Shown here one piece after another: positions 19,125 to 30,958 of a stretch of DNA of 64,000 bases. Both the position numbers and the translations under genes were made by a program. Each line of letters starts with the position of its first letter. Position 1 is the first letter of the stretch. The stretch covers positions 9,174,668 through 9,238,667 of the forward strand of contig NC_079519.1 of assembly GCF_000801105.2 (NCBI RefSeq), in the 5' to 3' direction. Under the pieces are notes generated by a model. It was not told the origin of the DNA and searched no databases. It worked only from the letters and a program-made list of their open reading frames with translations. The DNA is from Raphanus sativus (Eukaryota; Streptophyta; Magnoliopsida; Brassicales; Brassicaceae).

Positions 19125-19933
19125 AGCAGTAGAGCAGTAGCATTATATAATTTTAAAATTATCATAAAAGTTAGTATATAATATATTTATTTTAAAATAA
19201 TATATATTAAATTATAATATATATTAATAATATATTTGTTATTAAAAAATAATGAATCTTATTTAATTTTATAAATTAAATTAATTTTTAAATGTGAAAT
19301 AGTATTATTTAAAAAAATAAAAAAACTATTTAAAAATAAAATTTATTTTTGGAAAAAAAAATTTTGATAATATTAAATAAAATAAATAAATTTTAAAAAG
19401 TAATTTATATAAAAATTATCATTATTTATTTATTGGTTGAGAAATAAATGATCCATATATAATATTATCATAAAAAATAATCTATGACATATAATTTATT
19501 TATTTATAAATAATATAAATGTGTTTATTTTATAATATATAAATATATATTATTTTATGTATTTTATTAAAAATAATGAATGATATGTGTAATTATATAA
19601 ATTTATTGTATTTTAAATGTGAAATATTGTTATTAAAAAAAAAATTAATCACAAATTTTAGTTTTTTTAAATATAAATTTATTTTTGATTATAAGCATAT
19701 TTTTTATATTATTAAACACACATAATTTAATTACATATAATTATTTTTGAATATATATAAATTCAAAATGCAAATGCTCTTTTAAAATGCAAATGCTCTT
19801 TCAAAAGCTTCATATGAGAGCATTGAGCAAAGAGCATTTGGAGAGCATTAGCATCTTTTAAATGCTTTTCTAAATGCTTTTATGATCAATGTTGATTGGA
19901 TAATAAGGAGCATAATGCTAATGCTAATGCTCT
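19125..19933. mobile_element. AT-rich MITE-like element
   Basis: About 0.8 kb of very AT-rich DNA. The left end reads AGAGCAGTAGAGCAGTAGCATTAT and the right end, inverted, AGAGCATTAGCATTAGCATTAT, an imperfect terminal inverted repeat. The right 200 bp is rich in AATGCTC and GAGCATT motifs that could fold back. No target duplication is visible. Its left end coincides with the right breakpoint of duplication copy A. Confidence 0.55.
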
Positions 19934-20590
19934 GTCAATCAAACCCTAAGTGATGCGTTTGTTTAAGATTTTGTGTGATATGGTTTGTTTATATAGTATG
20001 TATCCCTATCATCATCTTACACATGAATTGAAGACAACATATATGTTCATATATGATGATAATGTATATATAATCCAAATTTATTCAAACTAATGCATAA
20101 TCTGAATTTATCAAAAGCTATCCACAAAAACAAGTTAATAAGAGGTAAAAGTTAATGACAAAAGGTTCATAAATACAAAATGAACAAAAATATTTTGTTG
20201 AGATCAACAGAAGAACAAGTAAATACTCATAAAAGTTCATTAGTAGTTTGTTAACTTGTAGCTCATTAATTAAATAAAACATTTTTGAATTCATAACATA
20301 ATTAAGAAAAAAAAGAATTAACAATACAATTGCATAAGGAAAGAATAATCTAAATAAGGCAAAAAAATTAAAATGTTAACTAAGAAAAGAGCTACTTTTT
20401 GTGAGTGTGTGTGTGGAACGTAAAAGAAAAAGAAGAGGGCGGTTGGTTAAAAAATGTGGTAATTATTGAATTACCGAACCAGGGTAAAAACTTGGAGGAG
20501 AAGGCAGTGGGAGTGGGTCCCAAAAATATATCTTGGCCGTTGAATATTAAATCGACGGTACCTATAGCAGTACTATCTCTCACCTATGTC
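19934..20590. other. Upstream region of the small gene
   Basis: Non-coding, AT-rich, no element recognised. It includes GTGAGTGTGTGTGTGG near 20,400 and leads into the TATA box of the gene at 20,685. Confidence 0.5.
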
Positions 20591-20593
20591 TAT

Positions 20594-20601
20594 CTATAAA
20601 T
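20594..20601 (+). promoter_or_regulatory. TATA box of the 114-residue protein gene
   Basis: CTATAAAT lies about 90 bp before the ATG. It is followed by a CT-repeat leader (CTCTCTCTCTCT at about 20,651) of the kind common in plant 5' untranslated regions. Confidence 0.6.
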
Positions 20602-20684
20602 TGTTGCTGCTATTTCTCTAAAAGGAAAAAAAAAAGGAAAAGCAAAAGATCTCTCTCTCTCTAGCTCACTCTCGAACGGAAACA

Positions 20685-21131
20685 ATGGCGTCCAAGAAAA
20701 ACAAGTAAGGGGGTGATGGTTTATTTTGTCTGTTCTGATCTCTTTCTTCGTAAAAGTGATTGCATTGATTTATATATTTTTATTTTATTCCTGTACATGA
20801 AACCAGCAAGAAGGCGGCTATGGCGTTTGCGTTCCTGGCCGCGCGAAGGAAGACCGGACGTCAGAGGAAGAGGATGACCGGACGTCAGAGGAAGTGGATG
20901 ACCGGACGTCAGAGGAAGTGGATGCAGCGCTCGAAGTTGATGAAGCTGTGGAAGAAACAGAAGAATCGTAGGGGTAGAGGAGGGCGGAGGAACAAACGTA
21001 ACAAGTTCCTGATGATGAAGAAGTATTGTCGTGGTGGTGGTGGCCACGGAGGCAACCATCCCGGTGCAGGTGGCGACGGAGGTAACAACGATCCGGGTAC
21101 AGGAGGTGCCGGTATGGGAATCGCCGCGTAA
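20685..21131 (+). CDS. Small basic glycine-rich protein, two exons
   Basis: ATG at 20,685 lies in a good plant context (AACAATGGCG). Exon 1 (20,685-20,704) is joined by a GT-AG intron (20,705-20,806) to exon 2 (20,807-21,131), giving 114 residues. The N-terminus is MASKKNNKKAAMAFAFLAAR. Three 8-residue repeats TGRQRKRM/TGRQRKWM follow, from a 24-bp tandem repeat (about 20,856-20,927). Then comes a strongly basic stretch and a Gly/Asn/Asp-rich tail (GGGGHGGNHPGAGGDGG). There is no signal peptide. The basic region suggests nuclear or RNA association, which is inference only. TATA box, leader and splice sites support a real gene. The minus strand and another plus frame are also open across the repeats, because a 24-bp unit preserves every frame. 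I do not recognise a family. Confidence 0.65.
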
Positions 21132-21802
21132 GGTGATTGAGTTTCATCTCGTCCCTTCTCTCTCTTTTTTACCTTAAATAATGATGACAGAAAGTGACAT
21201 TTGATCTGTTCATCTTTTTCTCCAGACTTATTGTTATGACTTGATCTATCCGTGGGTTTTTATTTTTTTTTATCAAAACTATGCTTTAGCTTCGTCGTTA
21301 TTGTTGCTTTTGATTCATCAAATCCCGATGACAAACACAAAACACAACCAAAACCTTTATGTTTTTATGACGTCGTTTTAAGCTTTTTGGTCTGGCCTTT
21401 AATGGCGTCGATCTTTAATTTTTGTGGGTTTTCATTCATCAATCCCGATGACAAACACACCCAAAACCCTTTTTGTTAACCGCAACTGTTAAACAAACTA
21501 AATATTAAAAGAAATAAATTCATTTTAATTTTTTTATTCCAGAAAAAAGAAATGAACAACAAATACATATAATAAGAGGCAAAAGGTTATAAAAAACAAA
21601 CAAACCGTTATATAGAGATGCAAAATGAATAAGGTTTTATCTCGTGCAAACAAAGGCGGCTGTTATTCTTTTCAAGACAGGTGTTACCAATTCAACAAAT
21701 ATTCAATTTATTTTGATTCACCACCTATTTGGTTGGTTCCTTTCTCTTGTATTGGCCTTACACTGTTTAATCGATTAAGTATTGATCAAAAAGAAAAAAT
21801 CG
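21132..21802. other. 3' flank of the small gene
   Basis: Non-coding. A direct repeat built on CATCAATCCCGATGACAAAC occurs at about 21,317 and 21,435. A micro-insertion with a 14-bp target duplication lies at 21,769-21,811, next to the left end of duplication copy B. Confidence 0.5.
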
Positions 21803-24800
21803 ATTAAGTATATATCGTTGTTGTTAAAAGATTTTTTTTTCTGTTTTTCTTTTTTTTTAAAGGCTACAATTCATCAGTCATACACAAGATCAATTATAAT
21901 TGACTTTAGTGCTGACCAGCCTCGTAAGTGTAGTCTTGGTTCTCCTTCCCATTTCTTCATTCATAACTTTAATCTACTTGGTCCCTCGTGGTTCTCCACA
22001 TCGTATTTCTAAACCAAACAAAACACCGCCCGGTTCGCTTATTAATATAATTCGAACAAGTTTATAAAACCGGCAGAAAACTAATCAACACTAGTTTATC
22101 TACTTTGATTGTATCAGTTATCTTTTTTTACTAGTTTATCTTCTGACGGAATGATTTTTATCACATGCCTAAACACACATATTTTTATTCTCTCATTTAC
22201 TGCTTACTCTAGGATTTGGTTTTACATAAGTTTTTTCTATATTTCGTTCCCGAAGGTTCTTTATTTACCATAAAACCAAATGACTTGCATGCTAGTTGAT
22301 TTAAAAAGTTGTTTTTTCTATATTTGGGTCCTATCGTGGCATAATAAACCTAGCATATTTTTATTTTTCATGGGCTGTAGTTCCATCAGTCGGTTATACT
22401 TATTTTATATTTTCATGCGCTGAAGTTGAACGTTTCCTTAATCAAAATGCTCATACAATAAAGATGTTTCGAAGCTTATATTAGGCATGGACATTTTAAT
22501 CTGGATCCGAAAATTCGATCTGGAACCAACAGAAAATACTCAATTCGAATCTGAACCGGAAATTTACAAGTACTTTTATTTCTTTTACTCAAATAGACCC
22601 GGAACCAAAATGAACCAACCCGAATAGACTCGTACCCGAAAATAACCGACCCGATAAGAACCGATTTATACCCGACTTAAAAACATATATATCCAAAATT
22701 ATGATTTTATATTCTGTTTTATATTTTTTTTTATGATTTAGTTGAAATATATTTTGTTAACAATTTTATTATTACTTTGTAACATTTTAAGCAATTTGAA
22801 GTTTTAAAATGTAAAATTTAGAGTTTAAAAATATTTTATGTTAATTATTAATAATTTAATTTAAGTTATTTTGAAAAAAATTAGATATTATACAGTATAT
22901 CATTACAACCAATACGATCGTGGTAATTTTTAAATAATTCTTTTTCGGTTTGTTTGGTTGCTGAATAATAAAAATTATTGTGTGTTGGATGTTGTCATCA
23001 AGTTGTGATACTGGAGCTGAAAAGTATTGAACTTGCGATGGTTTTAGTTGTAAAGGGAAGAACCGTCGAATGATTAGCTTGTTTTACTATATATATGACT
23101 AGTTTAGTAGTTATATTATCTGCAACACTACTTTTGGGTAGATATTGACAGAGAACATGAATTGAAGTGTTTGTAAAAAATGCACGAGGAAGTGTTTCAT
23201 CACCAATTAACTATATATCCTATCCTAGAAGTATTTAAGAAAAAGAATGAAAGCTCCATGCAACTCATTATATTACAAGATTAATATATTTTCCTAACTT
23301 CTATAACGAGTCAAAATCATTAATCTTGAAGTTAAACTTTCAATTGAAACATAACTTTTTGTTGGTATAAACTGTGACTGTTGAAATCGGGTTACATTTC
23401 CCAATAGTATGACCAAATATAATATATATAAATCTGATTATTTTTTCTGATATAACCGTTAAATGTTGAACGTCAAAAAATAAAGATTGTTATTATCAAT
23501 TTGACCGTTCTGCCTTAGAATTTTACTCTCTGATAAAAAAATGTACTAGTAAATCACTTACAGAGAAAGAGTTTGCAATTAATAGTTTGCCATTAGTTTA
23601 ATTATCATACCAATATTTGAGTTTAATCTGGTTTCAGTGGTTAATATGTAAACATTTTTTAACAGGACAGGAAAAAAACTAAATTATAAAACTATAAAAT
23701 AGAAGTATCAAGACTAAGTATTTTCTAATATATTAGAACAATGATTGATAGAAAAACTGGTAAACAAATGAATTCCGCAGAATTTTAAATATATATCACT
23801 TAAAAATGATACTGTTTTAAGTACTAGTAAGTTTTGGTTTGTTTTGTTGCTGAATAATAAAAATTATCGCGTATTGGATATTTTCATCAAGTTGTGATAC
23901 TGAAGCTATAAAATATTGAACTTGCGATGGTTTTAGTTGTAAAGGGAAGAACCATCGAAGGATTAGCTTGCTTCACTATATATATGACTAGTTTAGTAGT
24001 TATATGTGATACTACTTTTGGGTAGATATTGACAGAGAACTTGAATTGAAGTGTTTGTAAAAAATTGCACGAGGAAGTATTTCATCACCAATTAACGATA
24101 TATCTTATACTAGAAGTATTTATGAAAATAATGAAAGTCCCATGCAACTCATTATATTACAAGATTAATATATTTTTCTTATCACCTATAACGAGTCAAA
24201 ATCATTAATCTCGAAGTTAAACTGTCAATGGAAAAATTGTTGGTTAAAACTGTGACTGTTAAAAATCGGGTTGCATTTCGCAATAGTGTGGCCAAATATT
24301 ATATATTTAAATGTGATCTTTTATATAACCGTTAGATGTTGGACGTCAAAAAATAAAGATCGTTATCATCAATTTGATCGTTCTGCCTTAGGATTTTACT
24401 CCCTGATAAAAAAATGTACTAGTAAATAACTTACAGAGAAAGAGTTTTCAAATCATAGTTTGCCATTAGTTTAATTGTCATACCAATATTTGACTTTAAT
24501 CTAGTTTTAGTGGTTAAGATGTAAACATTTTTTAACAGGACGGGGAAAATAAAAAAAACTAAATTATAAAACTACAAAATAAAAAAATCAAGACAAAGTA
24601 TTTTCTATCATATTAGAACAATGATTGATATAAAACTGGTAAACAAATGAATACGTAGAATTTAAAATATATATCACTTAAAAATGATACTGTTTTAAAT
24701 AATAGTAAGTTTTTCCATATGTATGATTGATAACAAGAGTCAAAAATGTTACTATATATATCCTTATCTCCACAGTACGAGGTCGTTAATAGACCTACAA

Positions 24801-27800
24801 ATCTTAATTTTGAATCTCAAAAATTTCTCCCTTATTAAGATCAAAGCAAATTCTTTTGAGAGATATGTTACTCTTTCATACTGATGTCACTGAAAAGTAG
24901 ACCTAATTTCATAATCAAATGTCCATCTCTAAAAATGTGGATCCGTTTTCAACTTATAATTTTTTTCTTATGTCGGCAGTAGTTGGCATGGGTTTGAGAA
25001 AAATGTAGAGGCTATATATCAAAGTTATTGGATATAAGTTTTATAAACATGTATTCTTACATTCAAATTAAATATTTAAATTAATTAAAGGTTTGGATAA
25101 AAACATACTATTCTCTAAAAGGGATAGTCATCACTGAGTTGCTCTAGACAATAGACCGATCTTCGTTTGATGACTTCATAAATATACTAAACTGTTGTGA
25201 ATCCACAAAATAGATTTGATTTCCGTCTAAGATCTCCGGTCAAATGAATAGTATTTTATATTTCTATTGTACTCATCATGTTGTTTGGAATTAGAAAAAA
25301 AAATAGATGGTGAAGTGGTCAATTTAGCCCCATCATACGAGGTCTCTTTCTATAAAGTAACGAGGAAGTTGGTATCATCGACGTGTCTTGCTCGTTACTA
25401 AATTCGAGCTTATTAAAACCAATCAAACTTCAAAAATACTAAATTCGAGATTATTAATTAAAGTTTTAAATATATAACTAATTCATATTAATTAGGAAAA
25501 TATCTAAAAAATATATCTTTAAAGAATAAAAAGAGTCTAGCGTTGACAAATAAGTTTAGCAAATCCTTCTTTCAAAAATAGAAAGAAATATTATTCATCA
25601 GAACAAATATGAAAATATTTTATTTTATTATTTATTTAGCTATAATTACATGGTATGATTAATTAGTTTAATTTATATTTAAATTAAATTTATCATGCTA
25701 TTTTTATTTTTATTTTTACATCAAATTAACAGATTGAAAATCATTTATTCTGCATCTTATGTATAAATTTATATTTTAACTAAGATTTTACATAAATTAA
25801 ATAAATTGATATTAAAATAATTATAAAACTAAAGTTTTGAAAATAAACAATCAAAATATAAATAAAAATTTTAACAGCTAAGCATAAAATTTAAATGTAA
25901 TAAAATTATAATTACTCAATTAAATATATAAAGAATATATTAAATTAATAAACTTCTACAATATTATATTTGGTGTAGAATTAGGTGTTGTAGTTGGAGA
26001 TGAAAAATAGAAGTAAATACCAAAAAGTAACATTGGTGTTACTTTATTGTTAAATTTAGTGTTATAGTAAGAATAAACCTTAAAAAAAATTAAAAAATAA
26101 TATTCACCTTCACCAAATTACATCCCAAGCAGCACACATGTTCTATTAATGATTTTATTAGGTCTGGACATTTTAACCTGGATCTGAAAACTCGATCCGG
26201 AACCGATAGAAAATACCCAACTCGAATGAACCGGAAATTTACAAGTACTTTTATTTCTTTTACCCGAATAGATCCGGACCCAAAATTAACCAACCCGAAT
26301 AGATTCGTACTCGAAAATAACCGACCTGATAAGAACCAATTTATACCCGACTTAAAAACTTGTATATCCAAAATTATGATTTTTATGTTCTGTTTTATAT
26401 ATATTATTTTATGATTTAGTTGAAATATATTTTGTTAACAATATTTATTATTAATTTATAACATTTTTAAGCAATTTGAAGTTTTAAAATGTAAAATTTA
26501 GAGTTTTAAAATGTTTTATGTTAATTATTCATAATTTAATTTAAGTTATTTTGTAAAATTTTAGATATTATACAATATATCATTACAACCAATACGATCG
26601 TGGTAATTTTTAAATATTTGTTTTCGGTTTGTTTGGTTTCTGAATAATAAAAATTATCGTGTGTTGGATGTTGTCATCAAGTTGTGATACTGAAGCTGGA
26701 AAGTATTGAACTTGCGATGGTTTTAGTTGTAAAGGGAAGAACCGTCGAATGATTAGCTTGCTTCACTATATATGACTAGTTTAGTAGTTATATTATCTGC
26801 AACACTACTTTTGGGTAGATATTGATAGAGAACATGAATTTAAGTGTTTGTAAAAAAAATGCACCAGGAAGTATTTCATCACCAATTAACTATATATCCT
26901 ATCCAAGAAGTATTTAAGAAAAGAATGAAAGCTCCATGCAACTCATTATATTACAAGATTAATATATTTTCCTATCACCTATAACGAGTCAAAATCATTA
27001 ATCTTGAAGTTAAACTGTCAATTGAAACATAACTTTTTGTTGGTTAAAACTGTGACTGTTGAAATCGGGTTACATTTCGCAATAGTATGACCAAATATAA
27101 TATATATAAATCTGATTATTTTTTCCGATATAGCCGTTAAATGTTGGAGGTCAAAAAATAAAGATTGTTATTATCAATTTGACCGTTCTGCTTTAGGATT
27201 TCACTCTCTGATAAAAATATTATACTAGTAAATCACTTATAGAGAAAGACTTTGCAATTAATAGTCTGCCATTACTTTAATTATCATATCAATATTTGAG
27301 TTTAAGCTGGTTTCAGTGGTTAATATGTAAACATTTTTTAACAGGACGGGAAAAAACTAAATTATAAAACTACAAAATAAAAGTATCAAGACTAAGCATT
27401 TTCTAATATATTAGAACAATGATTGATAGAAAACTGGTAAACGAATGAATACGCAGAATTTTAAATATATATCACTTAAAATGATACTGTTTTAAGTACT
27501 AGTAAGTTTTTTCATTTGTATGATTGATAACAACAGTTAAAAATGTTACTATATCCTTATCTCCACAGTATGAGGTCATTAATAAGACCTACAAATTTTA
27601 ATTTTCAATCTCAAAATGTCTCCTTTCTCAAGATCAAAGAAAATTCTTTTGAGAAATATGTTAGTCTTTCATACTGATGACACTGGAAAGTAGACCTAAT
27701 TTCAGAATCCAATGTCCATCGCTAAAAATATGGATCCGTTTCTTATGTTGGCAGTATTTGGCGTGGGTTTGAGAAAAATGTAAAGGCTAATATATCGAAG

Positions 27801-28741
27801 TTATTGGATATCAGTTTTATAAACATATAATGCATTCTCACATTCAATTAAATGTTAAAATTAAATAAAGGATCGGATAAAAACATAATATTTTCTAAAA
27901 ACGATGGTCATCACTGAATTGCTCTAGACAACAGATCGATCTTCGTTTGATGACTACATAAATATACTAAACTGTTGTGAATCTACAAATTAGATTTGAT
28001 TTCCGTTTAAGATCTCCGATCAAACAAATAGTGTTTTGTATTTTTATTGTACTCGTCATGTTGACTTTGGAATTAGAAAAAAATAGAAGGTCAAGTGGTC
28101 AATTTAGCCCCATCATCTGAGGTCTTTGTCTATAAAGTAACAAGGAAGTTAGTATTCTGAAATGTTGTTTCATAACTTTTTGTTAGGACATTATTTGAAA
28201 TGAAAAAAAAAAATTGATGATGTTGTATAGAATGTCTAAATTATAGGTTGTTATTTTAGAAACAATGTAGTAATATAAACTCTATTTTAAATTGTGTAAG
28301 CAAATGTGAAAGTACGTTATGGTGAATCTAGAAAATGATACTAAAGTACAAATTTGTGTAACCATTATATCTATTTATAATTAAATATATTAGTTTTTTA
28401 AATTATATTTTAGTGATTATTTTGATAAAAAGTAAATTTTAATATATTTATTGAAGTAAGATATTATTAGTATGAAATAGGGGAGTATTAACTAACTGTA
28501 CTCTAGCAAAAAAGATAGGTGAATAGTAGGATGTTATTTTAGAAATGATCTATTGATACATAAACTATATATTAAATTGCTGTAAACAAGTATAGAAAGT
28601 ACATTATGTTGATACCCTTTTTTAAAACAACAAAAAGGTATATTGTGGTAAACATAAAAAAATATACTAAAAACACTTACTCTCGAATATAATATTTTAA
28701 TTCAACTTGTGGTATCAATTTGTCTCATTTTATTAGACTTG

Positions 28742-28929
28742 TTTTTTTTTAATTATACAGAAGTATTCTGGCTCCACATAAATGGTTTAGACTATTCACG
28801 TGTTGCCACGTGTCGGTTCTCTGTCTCTAATGATGCTGAAATGTTAATTCCACAGTAGCTGAGATTCGAACCTAGGTAACGGAACTCACAGTTGTGAGCC
28901 CTTTACTACTAGAACTAGAAGCCTCGATT
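28742..28929 (-). mobile_element. tRNA-derived SINE, copy B
   Basis: Same insertion as 3,347-3,534, with the T-run at the left, box B GGTTCGAATC on the minus strand and GACTT direct repeats at the ends. Confidence 0.75.
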
Positions 28930-29111
28930 GACTTAGATCATAATTTATATATCATCCGTCGCTAAAATGGGTTTATTGGATCCATAAAAACAAGCAACAA
29001 TATATGATTTAAATAGTTAGCTGAGAATAATCAAAACCACAAGTAATAACTAGTAAAATATAATCAATTTTTCAAAAAAAAAAAGTAAAATCACTTTTGT
29101 TCGCAGAAATG

Positions 29112-29259
29112 CCCAGGAGAGCTATTGCGGATATGAGTTATTACTTTCAACTCATTTGAATACATAGGAGAGGGTTTATCCGTGGGCTATACCTCCACCC
29201 GGGAGTTAGACTTATGTCATCATTGACCCGGATTTAACCCTTTTTCTTATAAAAAAAAA
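29112..29259 (+). mobile_element. SINE-like retroposon, copy B
   Basis: Counterpart of 3,718-3,867. A-run tail and AGAAATG flanks at 29,105-29,111 and 29,260-29,266. Confidence 0.65.
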
Positions 29260-29515
29260 AGAAATGTCTAATATATAACTATCACATCTCCTCTCAACTC
29301 ACAACCTACTACATGTAAATCCCTTTCATCTCCTTCAACATAATTACAACTGTTTTTGACGTGGTTCCCCATTTTTCTTCTCCAACCCATTGTAAGCTCC
29401 AATCTTCCACACTCTTATCTTATCTTCCATCTTGGCGTACACGTGACACGACACATATTTATATATGTTTCTGTTTATTATTCAACATTTTTCTTGTGCA
29501 GAAAAAGGCAAAGAT

Positions 29516-30762
29516 ATGGAGATTTTTGGAAAATGATAACATCGTTGATGAGTCTCATGGTCATGGTGATGTGCAAGAGTGTTGGATGGTTATAGTAGCG
29601 GTTTATTCAATGCTCGAGCCACATTCTATGGAGGTGCTGATGCTTCTAGCACCATGGGTAGTACTTTTACTTACTCCTCTCTCCAACTTACTTCAAAGTT
29701 CCAACTTTAAACCTTTTAAGAATCCTTTCTTTTCTAAGTAGCCTCAATATAATAGAATGTAAATAATAATTAAGTGACTTTAAAACATATTGGATAAATT
29801 TCTCTAAGTTTAAAAATAACCATTTAATATTTTAAGTGATCACATTGACTATTAGTCACATTCTCATCACTCATTTAAAAGTTGGTTTTAAAAATTGGTG
29901 ACCTTTACATACTTTCGCATAAATTTCAGCTTCTTAGTTTTTTTGTTGGTAATCACAAATTTGTTAATGTCTCAACTCCTGAGCTTATTTCATATCTTTG
30001 GGCGAGTTCAGGTGGTGCGTGTGGGTACGGTAACTTATACAGTCAAGGATAGAACACGAAACACGGCGGCGCTAAGCACGGCTCTATCAAACGGCGGCTA
30101 AAGCTACGGCGCTTATTTCCAGATCAAATGTATCAATGACCCAAAATGGTGTCTCCGGGGAACATTCACCGTCACAGGAACAAACTTTTGTCCTCCAAAC
30201 TTTACTCAAGCCAGCGACGCCGCAGGTTGGTGCAATCCTCCCCAACATCACTTCGATTTGGCTGAGCCCATCTTTCTCCGCATCGCTACATATAAAGCCA
30301 GTGTCATCCCCGTCCAATACCGAAGGTACGTTTTTACATTTTGGTTCGGTGAAATCAAAGGATACAACTAAACCGGTTATGTTCGGTTTACGGGAGTCCA
30401 AGACCATTCAGTTCAATTTTTTCCGGTTTTCTCAATAAACTGAAGATCAAAAGCGTAGCATTAATCTGTTTCGGAGAGAAAAAAATTCAACACAAAAGAA
30501 CAATCAATACAACAATGGTTTGAAATTCCGGTTTATCTTGGTAAAATAAATACGGTTTGGTTCCTTTTTCTCATGCATTTTCTCGAGAATATGCATGAAT
30601 TTACAAGAAAGTTTAATCAAATTTTGACAAAAAGCCAGTCCAAAAAAATATTGACAGAGATTTTATCAGTGAAACAGAGTGGCTTGCTGGAGAAAAGGAG
30701 GGATGCGATTCACGATCAACGGACACAGGACACTCATACACATTTTTGTCTTTGTTCTTTTA
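29516..30762 (+). pseudogene. Alpha-expansin pseudogene, copy B
   Basis: Exon 1 is 29,516-29,657, exon 2 is 30,012-30,325 and exon 3 begins at 30,678. Intron 1 (29,658-30,011) is uninterrupted here. Expansin hallmarks are as in copy [49 protein letters not shown] and RKGGMRFTING. Copy B lost one G in the signal-peptide region (GGAAAATG versus GGAAAAGTG), adding a private frameshift. Shared defects are the frameshift after the signal peptide, the stop in exon 2 after SQG, and absence of the C-terminal part. The gene was therefore already dead before the duplication and has decayed separately since. Confidence 0.9.
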
Positions 30763-30790
30763 AAAATTTGCATCATTAATCTTGTTCATT

Positions 30791-30841
30791 CATATAACTA
30801 TATATCTTTTTTTTTGAAAGAAAACATATAACTATATATCT
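30791..30841. mobile_element. Micro-insertion with 17-bp target duplication (copy B only)
   Basis: A 17-nt core (TTTTTTTTGAAAGAAAA, 30,808-30,824) sits between two exact copies of CATATAACTATATATCT (30,791-30,807 and 30,825-30,841). Copy A has a single uninterrupted copy at about 6,987-7,003, the empty site. Confidence 0.9.
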
Positions 30842-30958
30842 ACAATATTATCTTAATATTATTAACTTTTCCTTTAAAATTTCTAAATCAACATACAGTA
30901 CTTCATTAGATAACTATATACAAAATAATCATAAGTAATCTAATTGTTATTTGTAATC

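Larger units (their letters stand above)
88..19125. repeat. Segmental duplication, copy A
   Basis: This segment is repeated in direct orientation at about 21,803-38,094. The order of SINEs, expansin pseudogene, hAT MITE and Harbinger element is the same in both. Copy A has two extra insertions (solo LTR 4,288-5,868 and Copia 7,127-11,992) and lacks about 3.7 kb of internal repeats present in copy B. The left limit is set where clear similarity begins (TTAAGTATATATC); weak similarity may continue further left. The right limit is where the two copies diverge, exactly at the start of an AT-rich MITE. From about 12,335 to 19,125 the offset to copy B is constant at 18,969, so there is no net indel in 6.8 kb. 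Confidence 0.95.
22490..29675. repeat. Internal repetition in copy B (three partial units)
   Basis: Unit 1 (about 22,490-23,835) matches copy A 752-2,103. Unit 2 (about 23,836-25,380) matches copy A about 1,215-2,745. An unmatched AT-rich 0.77 kb (about 25,381-26,150) follows. Unit 3 (about 26,157-29,675) matches copy A 748-4,282. Unit 2 is the most diverged. No coding region is seen in any unit. Both SINEs of copy A recur in unit 3. Confidence 0.9.

Noticed and set aside
20818..21147. 109-codon minus-strand Ser/Asp-rich ORF
   Set aside because: Mirror of the 24-bp repeat and Gly-rich codons of the plus-strand gene; no promoter on that strand.
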